64,000 bases of DNA, taken from a virus. Under the pieces are notes generated by a model. That model did no database searches, was not told the DNA's origin, and saw only the letters and a program-made list of their open reading frames with translations. The position numbers and the translations under genes were made by a program. Shown here one piece after another: positions 25,049-32,505 of the stretch; the first letter of the stretch is position 1, and each line of letters starts with the position of its first letter. The stretch lies in IMG/VR virus record IMGVR_UViG_3300001398_000002, positions 62,001-126,000 of that record, one strand, 5' to 3'.

Positions 25049-25753
25049 TCAAGACTTTTTGTTAAAAGGTTTGGACCTCCAGGTACCGAACAATCCCAGC
25101 TCGCGAGCCGACCTGACAGCCGGAGCAATATGCAGCCAAGCCTCGTAAGGCATGGAACCTCTATGATAGTTGCATCGAAGGCAGGCTGGCACGACATTCG
25201 CTACACTATGACCTTGGCTAGTGTCTATTCGATCCAAAGTCATCCGGAGATCGGTCTCCCCGCAATAACGACAACCCCCGTATAACAACTTGGCGATGAT
25301 CTCCACTGTCAAGTCTGAGTCTGGGAATCCTTTCTTACGGTCTGACCCACGGCAATCCGTATATATTGTCTTAGGGATGTCGCATACTCTTCTTACTTTT
25401 TCTTGAGCACTCCTAGTGCCTTTCCGTAAGAGCACATCTCCATTTAATTTGAACGTCGTCTCATCTGCTCTGGAGCAACATAACTTGCACGTTCTCCGCC
25501 GATATCCACCGCCTACCTCACCGAAGTTGACGATATTCTTTTCGAGGCCGCAGGTGTTGCAAGTGCGTAGAGGCTCTGTAGCATCCTGCTTAGCCAGCCG
25601 CTCAGCGCTTCTGGCTTTACCTTTGCTATGATACCAATCCTTGTGGATGCAGGCCATACAGGTACGACCGCGACTTTTCCCGCTTCGTGCGAGCTGAAAC
25701 TTCGTAATCAGCTTGTCTTTGCCACACTTCTTGCAAATTCGCGTCTCTTCCAT
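25049..25753 (-). CDS. HNH homing-type endonuclease (zinc-finger family)
   Basis: 234 residues. Three N-terminal Cys-pair fingers (CKKCGKDK, CMAC, CNTCGLEK ... CKLC). The nuclease core has CRYCGETDLRMTLDRIDTSQG followed by CLRCNYHRGSMPYEAW. Two close relatives are at 40327 and 61382. A CTTGTAA element lies within a hairpin about 20 nt before the start. Confidence 0.92.
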   Translation of the reverse strand: MEETRICKKCGKDKLITKFQLARSGKSRGRTCMACIHKDWYHSKGKARSAERLAKQDATEPLRTCNTCGLEKNIVNFGEVGGGYRRRTCKLCCSRADETTFKLNGDVLLRKGTRSAQEKVRRVCDIPKTIYTDCRGSDRKKGFPDSDLTVEIIAKLLYGGCRYCGETDLRMTLDRIDTSQGHSVANVVPACLRCNYHRGSMPYEAWLHIAPAVRSARELGLFGTWRSKPFNKKS

Positions 25754-25810
25754 GTCTAGAGTAGTTTACAAGTAGATTGTAAACTATCGGTACCTACTTT
25801 GACGAGCCAG

Positions 25811-26383
25811 TCAGACGGCGAACACTCCCTGCGGGTGAATTTGGTAGCCCGTGGTCTTGCCGTGGACCAGGAAGTCCTGGGCGGCCTTGGCCAAGTAGCT
25901 AGCCGTGATCGAAATGAACGGCAGATGAGCGCCGTCTTCGCAGGTGGCGGCTCCTCCCGAGGCCTCATCAATCTCGAATTTGGCATCCCAGACGACTCGA
26001 CCGAAGCCTCCGTTCGCAGCCAAAGCTCCATGCAAGCACGGGGTCTTGGTCTTGCGAGCGAAGTCCTGAACCACCTTCCTCGCTGTCCCGTTGTCCAAGC
26101 AGTCGATGAGGAGGTCGGAGCCGCCCAATAGCTGAGTGTCGTTCTCCGAGGTGAGCCTATGAGGGAACATGATCATCTTCGTCCCGAACAGGAAGTTCAT
26201 GGTCTGAGCCAGGGATTGGCACTTGTTCTTGCCCACCTGAGTCTTCCCGTGAAACTGAGACAGAACGTTCTTCTGCTCGACCCGATCGAAGTCGATGACT
26301 CGAAGGTCTGCCCCGACATTACGGAGCAACATGACGACGTGGGAACCTAAGGCTCCGACGCCTACGACAGTGATTCGTTTCAT
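25811..26383 (-). CDS. E1-like/ThiF-family adenylyltransferase
   Basis: 190 residues. The nucleotide-binding loop is VVGVGALGS (G8-x-G10-x-x-G13). DFDRVEQKNVLSQF holds the conserved Asp/Arg/Asn, and LLIDCLDN the Asp near 94-97. Cys148 in ATCEDG is the best candidate for a thioester Cys. No CxxC zinc pairs. E1 enzymes adenylate the C-terminal Gly of a ubiquitin-like protein. The gene directly upstream encodes a small protein ending in Gly, and a JAB protease follows in the same operon, so a conjugation or sulfur-carrier system is likely. Confidence 0.9.
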   Translation of the reverse strand: MKRITVVGVGALGSHVVMLLRNVGADLRVIDFDRVEQKNVLSQFHGKTQVGKNKCQSLAQTMNFLFGTKMIMFPHRLTSENDTQLLGGSDLLIDCLDNGTARKVVQDFARKTKTPCLHGALAANGGFGRVVWDAKFEIDEASGGAATCEDGAHLPFISITASYLAKAAQDFLVHGKTTGYQIHPQGVFAV

Positions 26384-26421
26384 GTTGCTCTATACGGTCG
26401 GGTTTCAGAAGAGGTAAGGGC

Positions 26422-26682
26422 TCAGCCGAAGGGAGTCTTGGGCCGGGCCATCAGGCGATTAAAGGGCGTTACCTCATTCGCTGTGAACCGATCGATCACG
26501 AAGTCCGTGAAGTCTGCGTTCGGATCGGCCGCTATACCAGGAACGCTGCCTGCACGCACAGCTTCCGTGATGAACCCGCGGATGGCTGCATCCGTCGAGT
26601 CGAAGGTGACTGGATCCGGGAGATCCCCGTTGGATCCGTTGTAGGTGATGTTCACCCGTGCTTGAAATGTCTCAATGTCCAT
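26422..26682 (-). CDS. Candidate ubiquitin-like protein ending in Gly
   Basis: 86 residues. The layout suits a beta-grasp fold: a beta hairpin (ARVNITYNG ... VTFDS), a central helix (TDAAIRGFITEAVRAG), then a strand (FTDFVIDRF) and a loose tail ending ...RPKTPFG. A bare C-terminal Gly is what an E1 would activate. It lies between the JAB and E1 genes. The fold call is inferred from pattern and context, not from strong sequence identity. Confidence 0.65.
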   Translation of the reverse strand: MDIETFQARVNITYNGSNGDLPDPVTFDSTDAAIRGFITEAVRAGSVPGIAADPNADFTDFVIDRFTANEVTPFNRLMARPKTPFG

Positions 26683-26692
26683 GTTTTCTCCG

Positions 26693-27094
26693 TCATTTGT
26701 TGTAGTTAGAAAGCTCCCGCAATTTCAGGAGCCATTCAGCTGGCATCCAGTCCGGTGCGTCATCCGCATTGAACTGTCCAGCGTGTGCGTAGTCATACGG
26801 CCCAGGCCCCTTCCAAGTAAAGAAGGCCACGTGATCTTCTGAAGAAATCGGCCAGACCAGCCGCTGACCCAAAGCCCTGTCAACAGCCGAGAACGTCGTC
26901 AGGTCCTCATTCGAGGGGGCGACGGGCCCGGAGCCGGGGTGGCTGTGAGCAAACCCGTAGAGCCCCTTTCGGTGCTCCCACAGAATTTCCCACAGATTAC
27001 GGCTATCGGGAAGGTACCCACTAGTACGCCCCGGAGGAAGGTGCCAAGCTAAAATTTGACCACTAGTTCCAACTAAAACACCTGTCTCTAACAT
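26693..27094 (-). CDS. JAB/JAMM metalloprotease
   Basis: 133 residues. FAHSHPGSGPVAPSNED gives H50-x-H52 ... S61 ... D64, the JAMM zinc site with one extra spacer residue. Enzymes of this family remove ubiquitin-like proteins or trim their precursors. Its ATG overlaps the stop region of an HNH gene. It stands 10 nt upstream of the ubiquitin-like gene. Confidence 0.85.
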   Translation of the reverse strand: MLETGVLVGTSGQILAWHLPPGRTSGYLPDSRNLWEILWEHRKGLYGFAHSHPGSGPVAPSNEDLTTFSAVDRALGQRLVWPISSEDHVAFFTWKGPGPYDYAHAGQFNADDAPDWMPAEWLLKLRELSNYNK

Positions 27095-27885
27095 GTACTC
27101 TCCATTGGATGCCTCTGCGCTATTCTATGGCACCGTTCCAAGAACTCTTGCTGAGAATGGTTACTTTTCGACCTATTGCATCCCTTGCAACAAGGTAGAC
27201 AATTATCTGTGGAGTACCCTTTCAGGCTATCGATACGGTCAATACCGTTACCGTCAATGCCTGCGCGAGTTCCACAATACCAGCAAGCCTGGAATATGAG
27301 GCTATTGAACTCATCAAATGTTAAGGCGAAGCCGTACTTAGAATGTCTCTTGTAGTCGGTATATCTGGATCTAGGTCTTGTATTTAGGCATGTGTCACAT
27401 ACCCTTTTGTTACCTATTTTAGGCAGAACCTTCCAGGTATTGCAAGCTCTACAGATCTTGCCCTTAATGCCATCTACCTCTAAAATATTCTTTTCTGACG
27501 GATACTTCGCCCCACAAAAAGAGGAGCAAAATATCCCATGTCGGTTCTTGTGAGCTTTTGCCAGTTCCTCCTTCGTCCTAAAGAACTGGGCGGCACATCT
27601 AGTGCAGATCACCGGCACCATCTCTGTCGAACGGTACTGTGTCAGAACTTCCTTCAATTGAGAAAAACCGGAGTACCCTTCAGTAGTCCGCTGAACACGG
27701 TGGGCCCCTGGTGGGAGTGTTACTGCCACTTCTGGAGCCCAGCCGGCGGAGAGCCTCATACGGATAGTGGCATACCCAATACCACCCTCCTCCGCCCAAG
27801 CAGAAAGACATTGGGTTCTGTCAAAAGCTGTGATCATTCGGCTTGACTTCCTATTTCTGGCAATAGCCTTTCTGTCAATCGACAT
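27088..27885 (-). CDS. HNH homing-type endonuclease inserted in the E1/JAB operon
   Basis: 265 residues. An N-terminal HTH-like region, Cys fingers (CTRC, CRAC ... CDTC), then YGFALTFDEFNSLIFQACWYCG and GIDRIDSLKGYSTDNCLPCCKGCN, an HNH variant. It overlaps the gene before it by 11 nt and the JAB gene after it by 7 nt, and separates two genes that would otherwise adjoin. Confidence 0.88.
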   Translation of the reverse strand: MSIDRKAIARNRKSSRMITAFDRTQCLSAWAEEGGIGYATIRMRLSAGWAPEVAVTLPPGAHRVQRTTEGYSGFSQLKEVLTQYRSTEMVPVICTRCAAQFFRTKEELAKAHKNRHGIFCSSFCGAKYPSEKNILEVDGIKGKICRACNTWKVLPKIGNKRVCDTCLNTRPRSRYTDYKRHSKYGFALTFDEFNSLIFQACWYCGTRAGIDGNGIDRIDSLKGYSTDNCLPCCKGCNRSKSNHSQQEFLERCHRIAQRHPMESTC

Positions 27886-28834
27886 GTCTGAAAACCACCA
27901 GCTTTCCTTCTCGATCCGCTTCCATGATTACACCGGGGAGAGACTCCAAAGAGAGCCATGTGTCTCCTTTGGTGCCTCTTTCAAAGTCCCCGTCATCATA
28001 TTCCTGGGTGAGGCAAATACCAGAGTCGATGATCCTCAGAGTGTTCTCGTCGCAAGTACACTCGAACCGACGGTTGATCAATCGGAACCGAACCACCATC
28101 TCACCCCGTTGAACCGCTCGACGATTGTCAAGAAACTCAGCGCCACCTACCGCCAGGGCCGCCCGGGCTGCCTGACTAAAGTCTACGCGGGCCATGGCCC
28201 TTCGGCCGGCCCCATCACCAAGTTGCTCAACGAGCCGGCGGCGGTTTTCCTCGCGCTGCCGCTGCTCTTCTTCTGCCTGCCGCCTAGCTGCCTCTTCCAG
28301 ACGCCTCCGCTCGGCCTCGACTCGTTGCCACGTCTCCATGCGAAACGCAGCGTCAAGGGCCGGTGTGACGCCGGAAACGGCATCCACGGAAGGCTTCTGG
28401 TCAAGGAACGCTGACAACACTTCGTCCTCAGAGCCCAAAGGCATCTCCTGCTGAACGTACACGAGAGGCCCGCCCTCGTAAATACGCCCCGCTGAGATCC
28501 TAACGAATCGGTCTAACCCGTCCTCAATGAGGTACACCCTCTCCGAGGACGGAATGATCTTGAGAGGGTCTGGGTCCATCCGGACACCATCAGGGACGAT
28601 TCGATCGCCCACAAGGTACCCTCGGACTATCCAGCCCACACGGTCAGTATCAGACAGGGAGGTACCGTCGACCTTGGCCTTACGGCCGTTCAGTCGGAAA
28701 CGGTACCAACCCATCTCGTTCGGAGTTCGGCCCTCAATGGTCCAAACCCGGTCGTACCCCCGGAGAGTCCGACCACCCGTCCAAGGCAACACGATGGTTT
28801 CCTCAGCCGTTTGAAGTAGGTCTCTCCAGGTCAT
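27875..28834 (-). CDS. Conserved-looking protein of unknown function in the ubiquitin-like operon
   Basis: 319 residues from the ATG at 28834, which overlaps the upstream stop as ATGA. The N-terminal half is beta-rich. Residues of about 185-215 form a charged coiled coil (ERRRLEEAARRQAEEEQRQR). The C-terminal domain has FECTCDENTLRIIDSGICL with three Cys. Its place at the head of the E1/Ubl/JAB cluster makes it a candidate partner or target-recognition factor. No known family recognised. Confidence 0.75.
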   Translation of the reverse strand: MTWRDLLQTAEETIVLPWTGGRTLRGYDRVWTIEGRTPNEMGWYRFRLNGRKAKVDGTSLSDTDRVGWIVRGYLVGDRIVPDGVRMDPDPLKIIPSSERVYLIEDGLDRFVRISAGRIYEGGPLVYVQQEMPLGSEDEVLSAFLDQKPSVDAVSGVTPALDAAFRMETWQRVEAERRRLEEAARRQAEEEQRQREENRRRLVEQLGDGAGRRAMARVDFSQAARAALAVGGAEFLDNRRAVQRGEMVVRFRLINRRFECTCDENTLRIIDSGICLTQEYDDGDFERGTKGDTWLSLESLPGVIMEADREGKLVVFRHVD

Positions 28835-28989
28835 GGTACTTGTCCTATACGCTTCTTCCACGTTTCTACACTCTCACCCTTACGTCTGCGATTGGCCAGT
28901 TTGCGCCTACCGTCTAGGGTATTGTGGACACGGGAGATGGCAGCGCCCCGTTTTTCCTTAGCCCCTGGTCTGGAGTGTAGTTCCTTCAT
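28831..28989 (-). CDS. Small basic protein (52 residues)
   Basis: A very basic product (MKELHSRPGAKEKRG ... LANRRRKGES). Its TGA overlaps the next ATG (ATGA), so it may start the ubiquitin-like operon. Likely nucleic-acid binding. Confidence 0.55.
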   Translation of the reverse strand: MKELHSRPGAKEKRGAAISRVHNTLDGRRKLANRRRKGESVETWKKRIGQVP

Positions 28990-29063
28990 TACGGCGCTCT
29001 TAGCCAAAAGGACTTCTGTGCTCGCTTGATTGCACCGTCCTATACGGCACGAGTTGCGACCAC

Positions 29064-29234
29064 TTAAGGGTTTAAGACACCAGGGACACAGGGCTCTGGT
29101 GATTTAGGTTCATCGGCCGGAATCCAGCCATCGTGGGTGAAAGTCTTACGGGCACAGTTCTGGCACTTCCATCCTGTTAGGAAGGGGTGATCAGTCTGGT
29201 CCACCTGCCAGTCGTGGCCTTGGGCGTCTTTCAT
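29064..29234 (-). CDS. Small zinc-knuckle-like protein (56 residues)
   Basis: Contains GWKCQNCARKTF and a later Cys. GGTGTA lies 12 nt before the ATG. No family recognised. Confidence 0.6.
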   Translation of the reverse strand: MKDAQGHDWQVDQTDHPFLTGWKCQNCARKTFTHDGWIPADEPKSPEPCVPGVLNP

Positions 29235-29246
29235 GACCCTATGGTC

Positions 29247-29252
29247 TACACC
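29247..29252 (-). promoter_or_regulatory. GGTGTA motif, 12 nt before gene start at 29234
   Basis: Minus-strand TCGGTGTAGACC, between tRNA-Gln and the small gene. Confidence 0.5.
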
Positions 29253-29255
29253 GAT

Positions 29256-29332
29256 TGGTTCCGGACTAGCGACTCGAACGCTACTCTCCCACGTTCAAAG
29301 CGTGGTTATCCTGGCCAGTAGACGATTCCGGA
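29256..29332 (-). tRNA. tRNA-Gln (anticodon TTG), CCA encoded
   Basis: Acceptor TCCGGAA/GTCCGGA, anticodon arm CCACG-CTTTGAA-CGTGG, T-arm TAGCG-TTCGAGT-CGCTA, then A-CCA. Confidence 0.92.
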
Positions 29333-29333
29333 G

Positions 29334-29402
29334 TGGTAACAAATGGACTCGAACCATAGTAGCTTGGCGTATGAAACCAGCTCTCCTCCTAGGAATGTTA
29401 CC
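29334..29402 (-). tRNA. tRNA with CAT anticodon (Met or Ile2)
   Basis: Acceptor GGTAACA/TGTTACC, anticodon loop TTCATAC, T-loop TTCGAGT. Short D-arm. Separated from tRNA-Gln by 1 nt. Confidence 0.85.
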
Positions 29403-29409
29403 GTTTTTG

Positions 29410-29895
29410 TTAGCTAAGAGTCCTGAGGGTGCGCGGTTTTTGTCCTCGCCTCAATCTCTGTTTTCGCATCTTCTCTCTACAGTACACACGATGGGCTTCG
29501 CAGCATAATTCACATCGACATCCTCGATGATATGCTGAATGGGTTCCGCATGGTCTAAGCTTTGGTATTTCGGGTATTTCTCCCACATGCTTAGGTTTCC
29601 TCCGTTCATGGTCCGCCAGTTTTATGGCGTTACAATTAGCACACAGCAGCTGATAATCGGTACTGCCAGTCAGAATCAACTTCAACACTCGTTGGTAGTA
29701 GCGGAATCCACTACCTGAGCTTTTCCGATCAATACCTCCGCCGCCATTCACGTGGTCTATGTGAATGGCTCTTGAATCGGTGAAGCCGCACTTTTTACAT
29801 GCATCCCCTAGCAGCCTTAAGATCTCCGATCGATTTCGGTTCTTCTTCTCACGCTGGCGAATCCCGTTACGACGTAACTTCTCTGCATGGTCCAT
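29410..29895 (-). CDS. HNH endonuclease
   Basis: 161 residues from the ATG at 29895. CKKCGFTDSRAIHIDHVNGGGG ... LLCANCNAIKLADHE gives a compact HNH core. A Cys cluster follows (CRCELC). Short, without the C-terminal HTH of the larger family. Confidence 0.85.
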   Translation of the reverse strand: MDHAEKLRRNGIRQREKKNRNRSEILRLLGDACKKCGFTDSRAIHIDHVNGGGGIDRKSSGSGFRYYQRVLKLILTGSTDYQLLCANCNAIKLADHERRKPKHVGEIPEIPKLRPCGTHSAYHRGCRCELCCEAHRVYCREKMRKQRLRRGQKPRTLRTLS

Positions 29896-29936
29896 GGCAC
29901 ATAGTGTATCACAGAAAACTATGGCCACACCCGCAG

Positions 29937-30008
29937 CGCTTCTGGCAGGAGTCGAACCTGCGTAAATTCTTTCGGAGAGAATTACCTGTTCCACTAGGAT
30001 ACAGAAGC
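29937..30008 (-). tRNA. tRNA-Arg (anticodon CCG)
   Basis: Acceptor GCTTCTG/CAGAAGC, anticodon arm ATTCT-CTCCGAA-AGAAT, T-loop TTCGACT. Confidence 0.93.
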
Positions 30009-30053
30009 ATTTGTCTTGTCGTGGGCGAACAGGGGATGAGCCCAGTATCACAG

Positions 30054-30144
30054 CGGATAGGGTGGGATTTGAACCCACGGTGGTGTTTTTAAGTCCCACG
30101 TCAAGTTAGCAACCTGGTGCTTTAAGCCGCTCAGCCACCTATCC
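30054..30144 (-). tRNA. tRNA-Ser (anticodon GCT)
   Basis: Class II, 91 nt. Acceptor GGATAGG/CCTATCC, discriminator G, anticodon loop TTGCTAA, long variable arm, T-loop TTCAAAT. Confidence 0.9.
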
Positions 30145-30151
30145 AACGAAG

Positions 30152-30200
30152 AGGAAGACGAGGGGTTCGAACCCTCAAAAAGTCCCAGACGACTTCTTCC
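30152..30200 (-). tRNA. Arm-deficient tRNA-like element
   Basis: T-arm GAGGG-TTCGAAC-CCCTC followed by GTCTTCC, which pairs with GGAAGA only 49 nt upstream. The single hairpin between is AAGTC-GTCTGG-GACTT. No D-arm. Confidence 0.4.
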
Positions 30201-30207
30201 ATTAGGT

Positions 30208-30236
30208 GTCCGAGGAGCGTAGCCGGCTCCCCGGAC
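30208..30236 (-). other. 11-bp hairpin
   Basis: GTCCGGGGAGC and its complement (one G-U) with a 7-nt loop, directly upstream of the tRNA-like element. No T-run. Confidence 0.5.
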
Positions 30237-30264
30237 GGATTGTTTAAGACTGCTTAGAATCCAC

Positions 30265-30440
30265 CACGGCGTTTAAGATCATCGATCAGCTCTAAAGCCC
30301 GCACAGCTTGCCGTTAGCTAACTTCCCAGCCATGACCGTTAGTGCTCTGACGAGCATGGCTGGGAAGGTCGGAATCGAACCAACATTTACGGAGGATTGC
30401 CGATGACCATTTGAGAGGTGGAACGCAGCACTGTAACTCA
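30265..30440 (-). tRNA. Permuted tRNA-like gene (copy 2)
   Basis: 3' half first: T-arm GTTGG-TTCGATT-CCGAC, acceptor CTTCCCA, then G-CCA (30357-30384). A 28-nt hairpin linker (30329-30356) follows. Then comes the 5' half starting TGGGAAG (30322-30328) with D-arm AGCT-AACGGCA-AGCT. CTTCCCA and TGGGAAG pair perfectly. Flanks pair as GGTCATCG/CGATGATC and TCCACC/GGTGGA. U1, G73 and encoded CCA recall tRNA-Gln. The anticodon could not be assigned. Outer limits are approximate. Confidence 0.6.
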
Positions 30441-30444
30441 GCTT

Positions 30445-30610
30445 GAACCCAAACCTAAACTTGACAGATACCGGTGATGCGCCTCTTGCCATATTGGGCC
30501 ACCTCCCAGTAATGCTCGTTAGCGAACTGACGAACATTGGCTGGGAGGGCAGGAATCGAACCTGCACAGGGCTCTCGCCCACATCGTAGTACATTTCAAA
30601 AGGAGTCTTA
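30445..30610 (-). tRNA. Permuted tRNA-like gene (copy 1)
   Basis: 3' half: T-arm GCAGG-TTCGATT-CCTGC, acceptor CCTCCCA, G-CCA (30538-30565). A hairpin linker of about 29 nt (30509-30537) resembles that of copy 2. The 5' half starts TGGGAGG (30502-30508) with a D-arm GCC...GGC. CCTCCCA pairs perfectly with TGGGAGG; the flanks pair at least as GCATC/GATGT. A hairpin GGGC-GAGA-GCCC stands before the T-arm where an anticodon or variable arm is expected. Anticodon unresolved; limits approximate. Confidence 0.6.
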
Positions 30611-30632
30611 GATTCAGCTTGGGGTAGTCTTT

Positions 30633-31367
30633 TCAGGTGGCGAACAGGTAGTCGAACACGGCTTCGCCGGCTGCTACCTTGGGCACCTCCACGAGATTGG
30701 CGTGCTCACGGGCAACCTTCGTTGCAGCCATGAGCTTCTCCACTCGGTCACGAAGTTCTTGAGCACGGTTGCGGGGAATGGCGCCCGAGTACTTGGTGGT
30801 CGACCAGTAGCCGGCTACCTTGTCCTCATGGACCACATCCACCTGAGCTGCGTGCTCCTTGGTGGCTTCAGCCTTGACGAAGGCACGCGGGATCTTCTTC
30901 GTCTTCGCCGTGCCGACAACGCCAGTACGGTAACAGTTCTGGTTGGTGTCAAGAGTCCAGGTCTCGTCTTGGGACAAGGTCGGGACCTTCACGATGTACG
31001 TGTGGATGTCGGTCAGCTGCTTCTCCAGCCAAAGCAAGTACGTTGCCGGAACATCCTTGAGGATGACCTTACCGTCCACGACCACGTCGGACTTGGCCGA
31101 ACAGTTGGCGGTGTCACGAGCTATCGTCACGTCAAAGAGCGGGATCATGTGCTTGGCGACTTCCTTGAGAGTCTGCTCGACTCGAACCTGCACCTGAACG
31201 TTCTCCGGCGGGAACTGCTCGCCCTCTTCTTCGGCCGGCTTGTAGGTACGGGAGATGCCCGCCAAGAGCGGAGCCTTCTGCAAGGTCTGGTACAAGACCG
31301 TGATCTGCTCGTTGGTGTTCGTCTTGGTCTGCTTCTCGACCGCCAGAATTTGGTTCAGTTTCGCCAT
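30633..31367 (-). CDS. DUF7873-like protein
   Basis: 244 residues. The start MAKLNQILAVEK and the segments TYLLWLEKQLTDIHTY, KKIPRAFVKAEATKEHPA-type (here KEHAAQVDV) and GYWSTTKYSG are those of a family found in phages and some bacteria, annotated to my memory as DUF7873. Biochemical role unknown. A GGTGTATG motif lies 58 nt upstream. Confidence 0.7.
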   Translation of the reverse strand: MAKLNQILAVEKQTKTNTNEQITVLYQTLQKAPLLAGISRTYKPAEEEGEQFPPENVQVQVRVEQTLKEVAKHMIPLFDVTIARDTANCSAKSDVVVDGKVILKDVPATYLLWLEKQLTDIHTYIVKVPTLSQDETWTLDTNQNCYRTGVVGTAKTKKIPRAFVKAEATKEHAAQVDVVHEDKVAGYWSTTKYSGAIPRNRAQELRDRVEKLMAATKVAREHANLVEVPKVAAGEAVFDYLFAT

Positions 31368-31424
31368 TGTCTTCTCTTTTCAATTTAGTCCCGCTCACGA
31401 CGGGCAACAGTGTGAAGCCGTTCA

Positions 31425-31430
31425 TACACC
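31425..31430 (-). promoter_or_regulatory. GGTGTA motif upstream of DUF7873-like gene
   Basis: Minus-strand TTCGGTGTATG, 57 nt before the ATG; a longer leader than at other sites. Confidence 0.4.
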
Positions 31431-31470
31431 GAAGTGCCCTTGGTACCCCCACCTAGGTCGCTACGCCTAG

Positions 31471-31740
31471 TCACGCGCCCAGACGAAGTGTGTCGGCAGG
31501 CCCAGCAATCTGCTTACCGCCACGGAATACTCTGACCCAGGCCTCAGCCAATAGTTTCGTGTACTCCACTATGCGGGCCTCTGTGTCATCAGAGCATTTG
31601 ATCGCAGGGAATGTCGCAATGACATCCCTAATGTCTCCTGTGGCCCTCACTTCGAGTTTCTCCAAAGCACCTATCCGAACGTCGTCAACTGTTACGAAAA
31701 GAGACAGCGTTCTCAACTCGACTAGCAACTTCCTGGGCAT
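31471..31740 (-). CDS. Hypothetical protein
   Basis: 89 residues, beta-alpha pattern, no motif. Lies between the DUF7873-like gene and a tRNA run. Confidence 0.5.
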   Translation of the reverse strand: MPRKLLVELRTLSLFVTVDDVRIGALEKLEVRATGDIRDVIATFPAIKCSDDTEARIVEYTKLLAEAWVRVFRGGKQIAGPADTLRLGA

Positions 31741-31766
31741 TCACGAAGTGTAGCACAGACCAGCAG

Positions 31767-31854
31767 CGGAGAGCACAGGACTTGAACCTGCAATGGCTTT
31801 TAAGGGCCAACGCTGCCTTTCCAAGACAGTGCCTTACCATTAGGCTAACTCTCC
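31767..31854 (-). tRNA. tRNA-Ser (anticodon GGA)
   Basis: Class II. Acceptor GGAGAGT/GCTCTCC, anticodon arm CTGTC-TTGGAAA-GGCAG, T-loop TTCAAGT. Confidence 0.93.
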
Positions 31855-31860
31855 ATGTAG

Positions 31861-31932
31861 TCGGTACGGAAAGAATCGAACTTTCGTGTGCTGTGTATCA
31901 GACAACAATCCTAACCATTAGATGACGTACCG
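31861..31932 (-). tRNA. tRNA-Ile (anticodon GAT)
   Basis: Acceptor CGGTACG/CGTACCG, anticodon arm GTTGT-CTGATAC-ACAGC, T-loop TTCGATT. Confidence 0.92.
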
Positions 31933-31936
31933 GTAG

Positions 31937-32010
31937 TCGGCGATGCTGGAATCGAACCAGCCTAATGCCCCCGTTCCGAACGGGGTAACCCACCTTGAGT
32001 TTGATCGCCG
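31937..32010 (-). tRNA. tRNA-Pro (anticodon CGG)
   Basis: Acceptor CGGCGAT/ATCGCCG, anticodon arm CCCCG-TTCGGAA-CGGGG, T-loop TTCGATT. Confidence 0.93.
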
Positions 32011-32226
32011 ATGTAATCTTGATTCGGCCCTAGGGCCTGCTAAGCTAGAACCGTGCGGCTCTGGCTGCTAGTGGTTCTTTTTCTGGGCTGTACCTCACAG
32101 TCCCATAGGGAACCCCTCACTCTCCGACTCCAGAGCCTAGGGCACGGCCTGTAATGGCCCCGCCTCCAGCCTATGGGGATCACGTCGTTTATAGAACACA
32201 TATGTACTATAAACGTCCTACATGGG

Positions 32227-32313
32227 TGCGTCATCAGAGAATCGAACTCTGCTACTACCTCGAAGGGGACCTGCATGTCAGACAGATGGGGTCACCAGCT
32301 CCACTCACGACGC
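32227..32313 (-). tRNA. tRNA with GAC anticodon and long variable region
   Basis: Acceptor GCGTCGT/ATGACGC, anticodon arm TCTGT-CTGACAT-GCAGG (GAC, Val codons), 18-nt variable region with a small hairpin, T-arm CAGAG-TTCGATT-CTCTG. Long variable arms normally mark Leu, Ser or Tyr tRNAs. Confidence 0.75.
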
Positions 32314-32358
32314 ATAAATCAGCCAACGCCAACGTTGATCACCATCAGTATTGGCCTA

Positions 32359-32413
32359 GCTCGGGTTGAGGACTCGAACCTCTTGGGCTGCCCTTACCTA
32401 CCAGGTTCCCGAA
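32359..32413 (-). tRNA. Minimal tRNA-like element (55 nt)
   Basis: T-loop TTCGAGT in a GAGG/CCTC stem, acceptor ACCCGAG pairing imperfectly with TTCGGGA. Between them are only a D-loop-like CCTGGTAGG and a 3-bp hairpin GGG-CAG-CCC. No normal anticodon arm. Confidence 0.4.
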
Positions 32414-32418
32414 CTTAG

Positions 32419-32490
32419 TACCGCGTGAAGGAATCGGACCTTCCTGGTGCTGGGTGTAGACCAGCTGCCCTCCCAGAGGACTAACGCGGC
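32419..32490 (-). tRNA. tRNA-Val (anticodon TAC), U33 replaced by C
   Basis: Acceptor GCCGCGT/ACGCGGT, anticodon arm GCTGG-TCTACAC-CCAGC (base 33 is C), T-loop TCCGATT. Confidence 0.88.
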
Positions 32491-32505
32491 ACAGTCAACT
32501 AGCTG

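Noticed and set aside
32040-32369. Several 70-80-codon frames across the tRNA area
   Set aside because: They run through tRNA genes and show no protein-like features.
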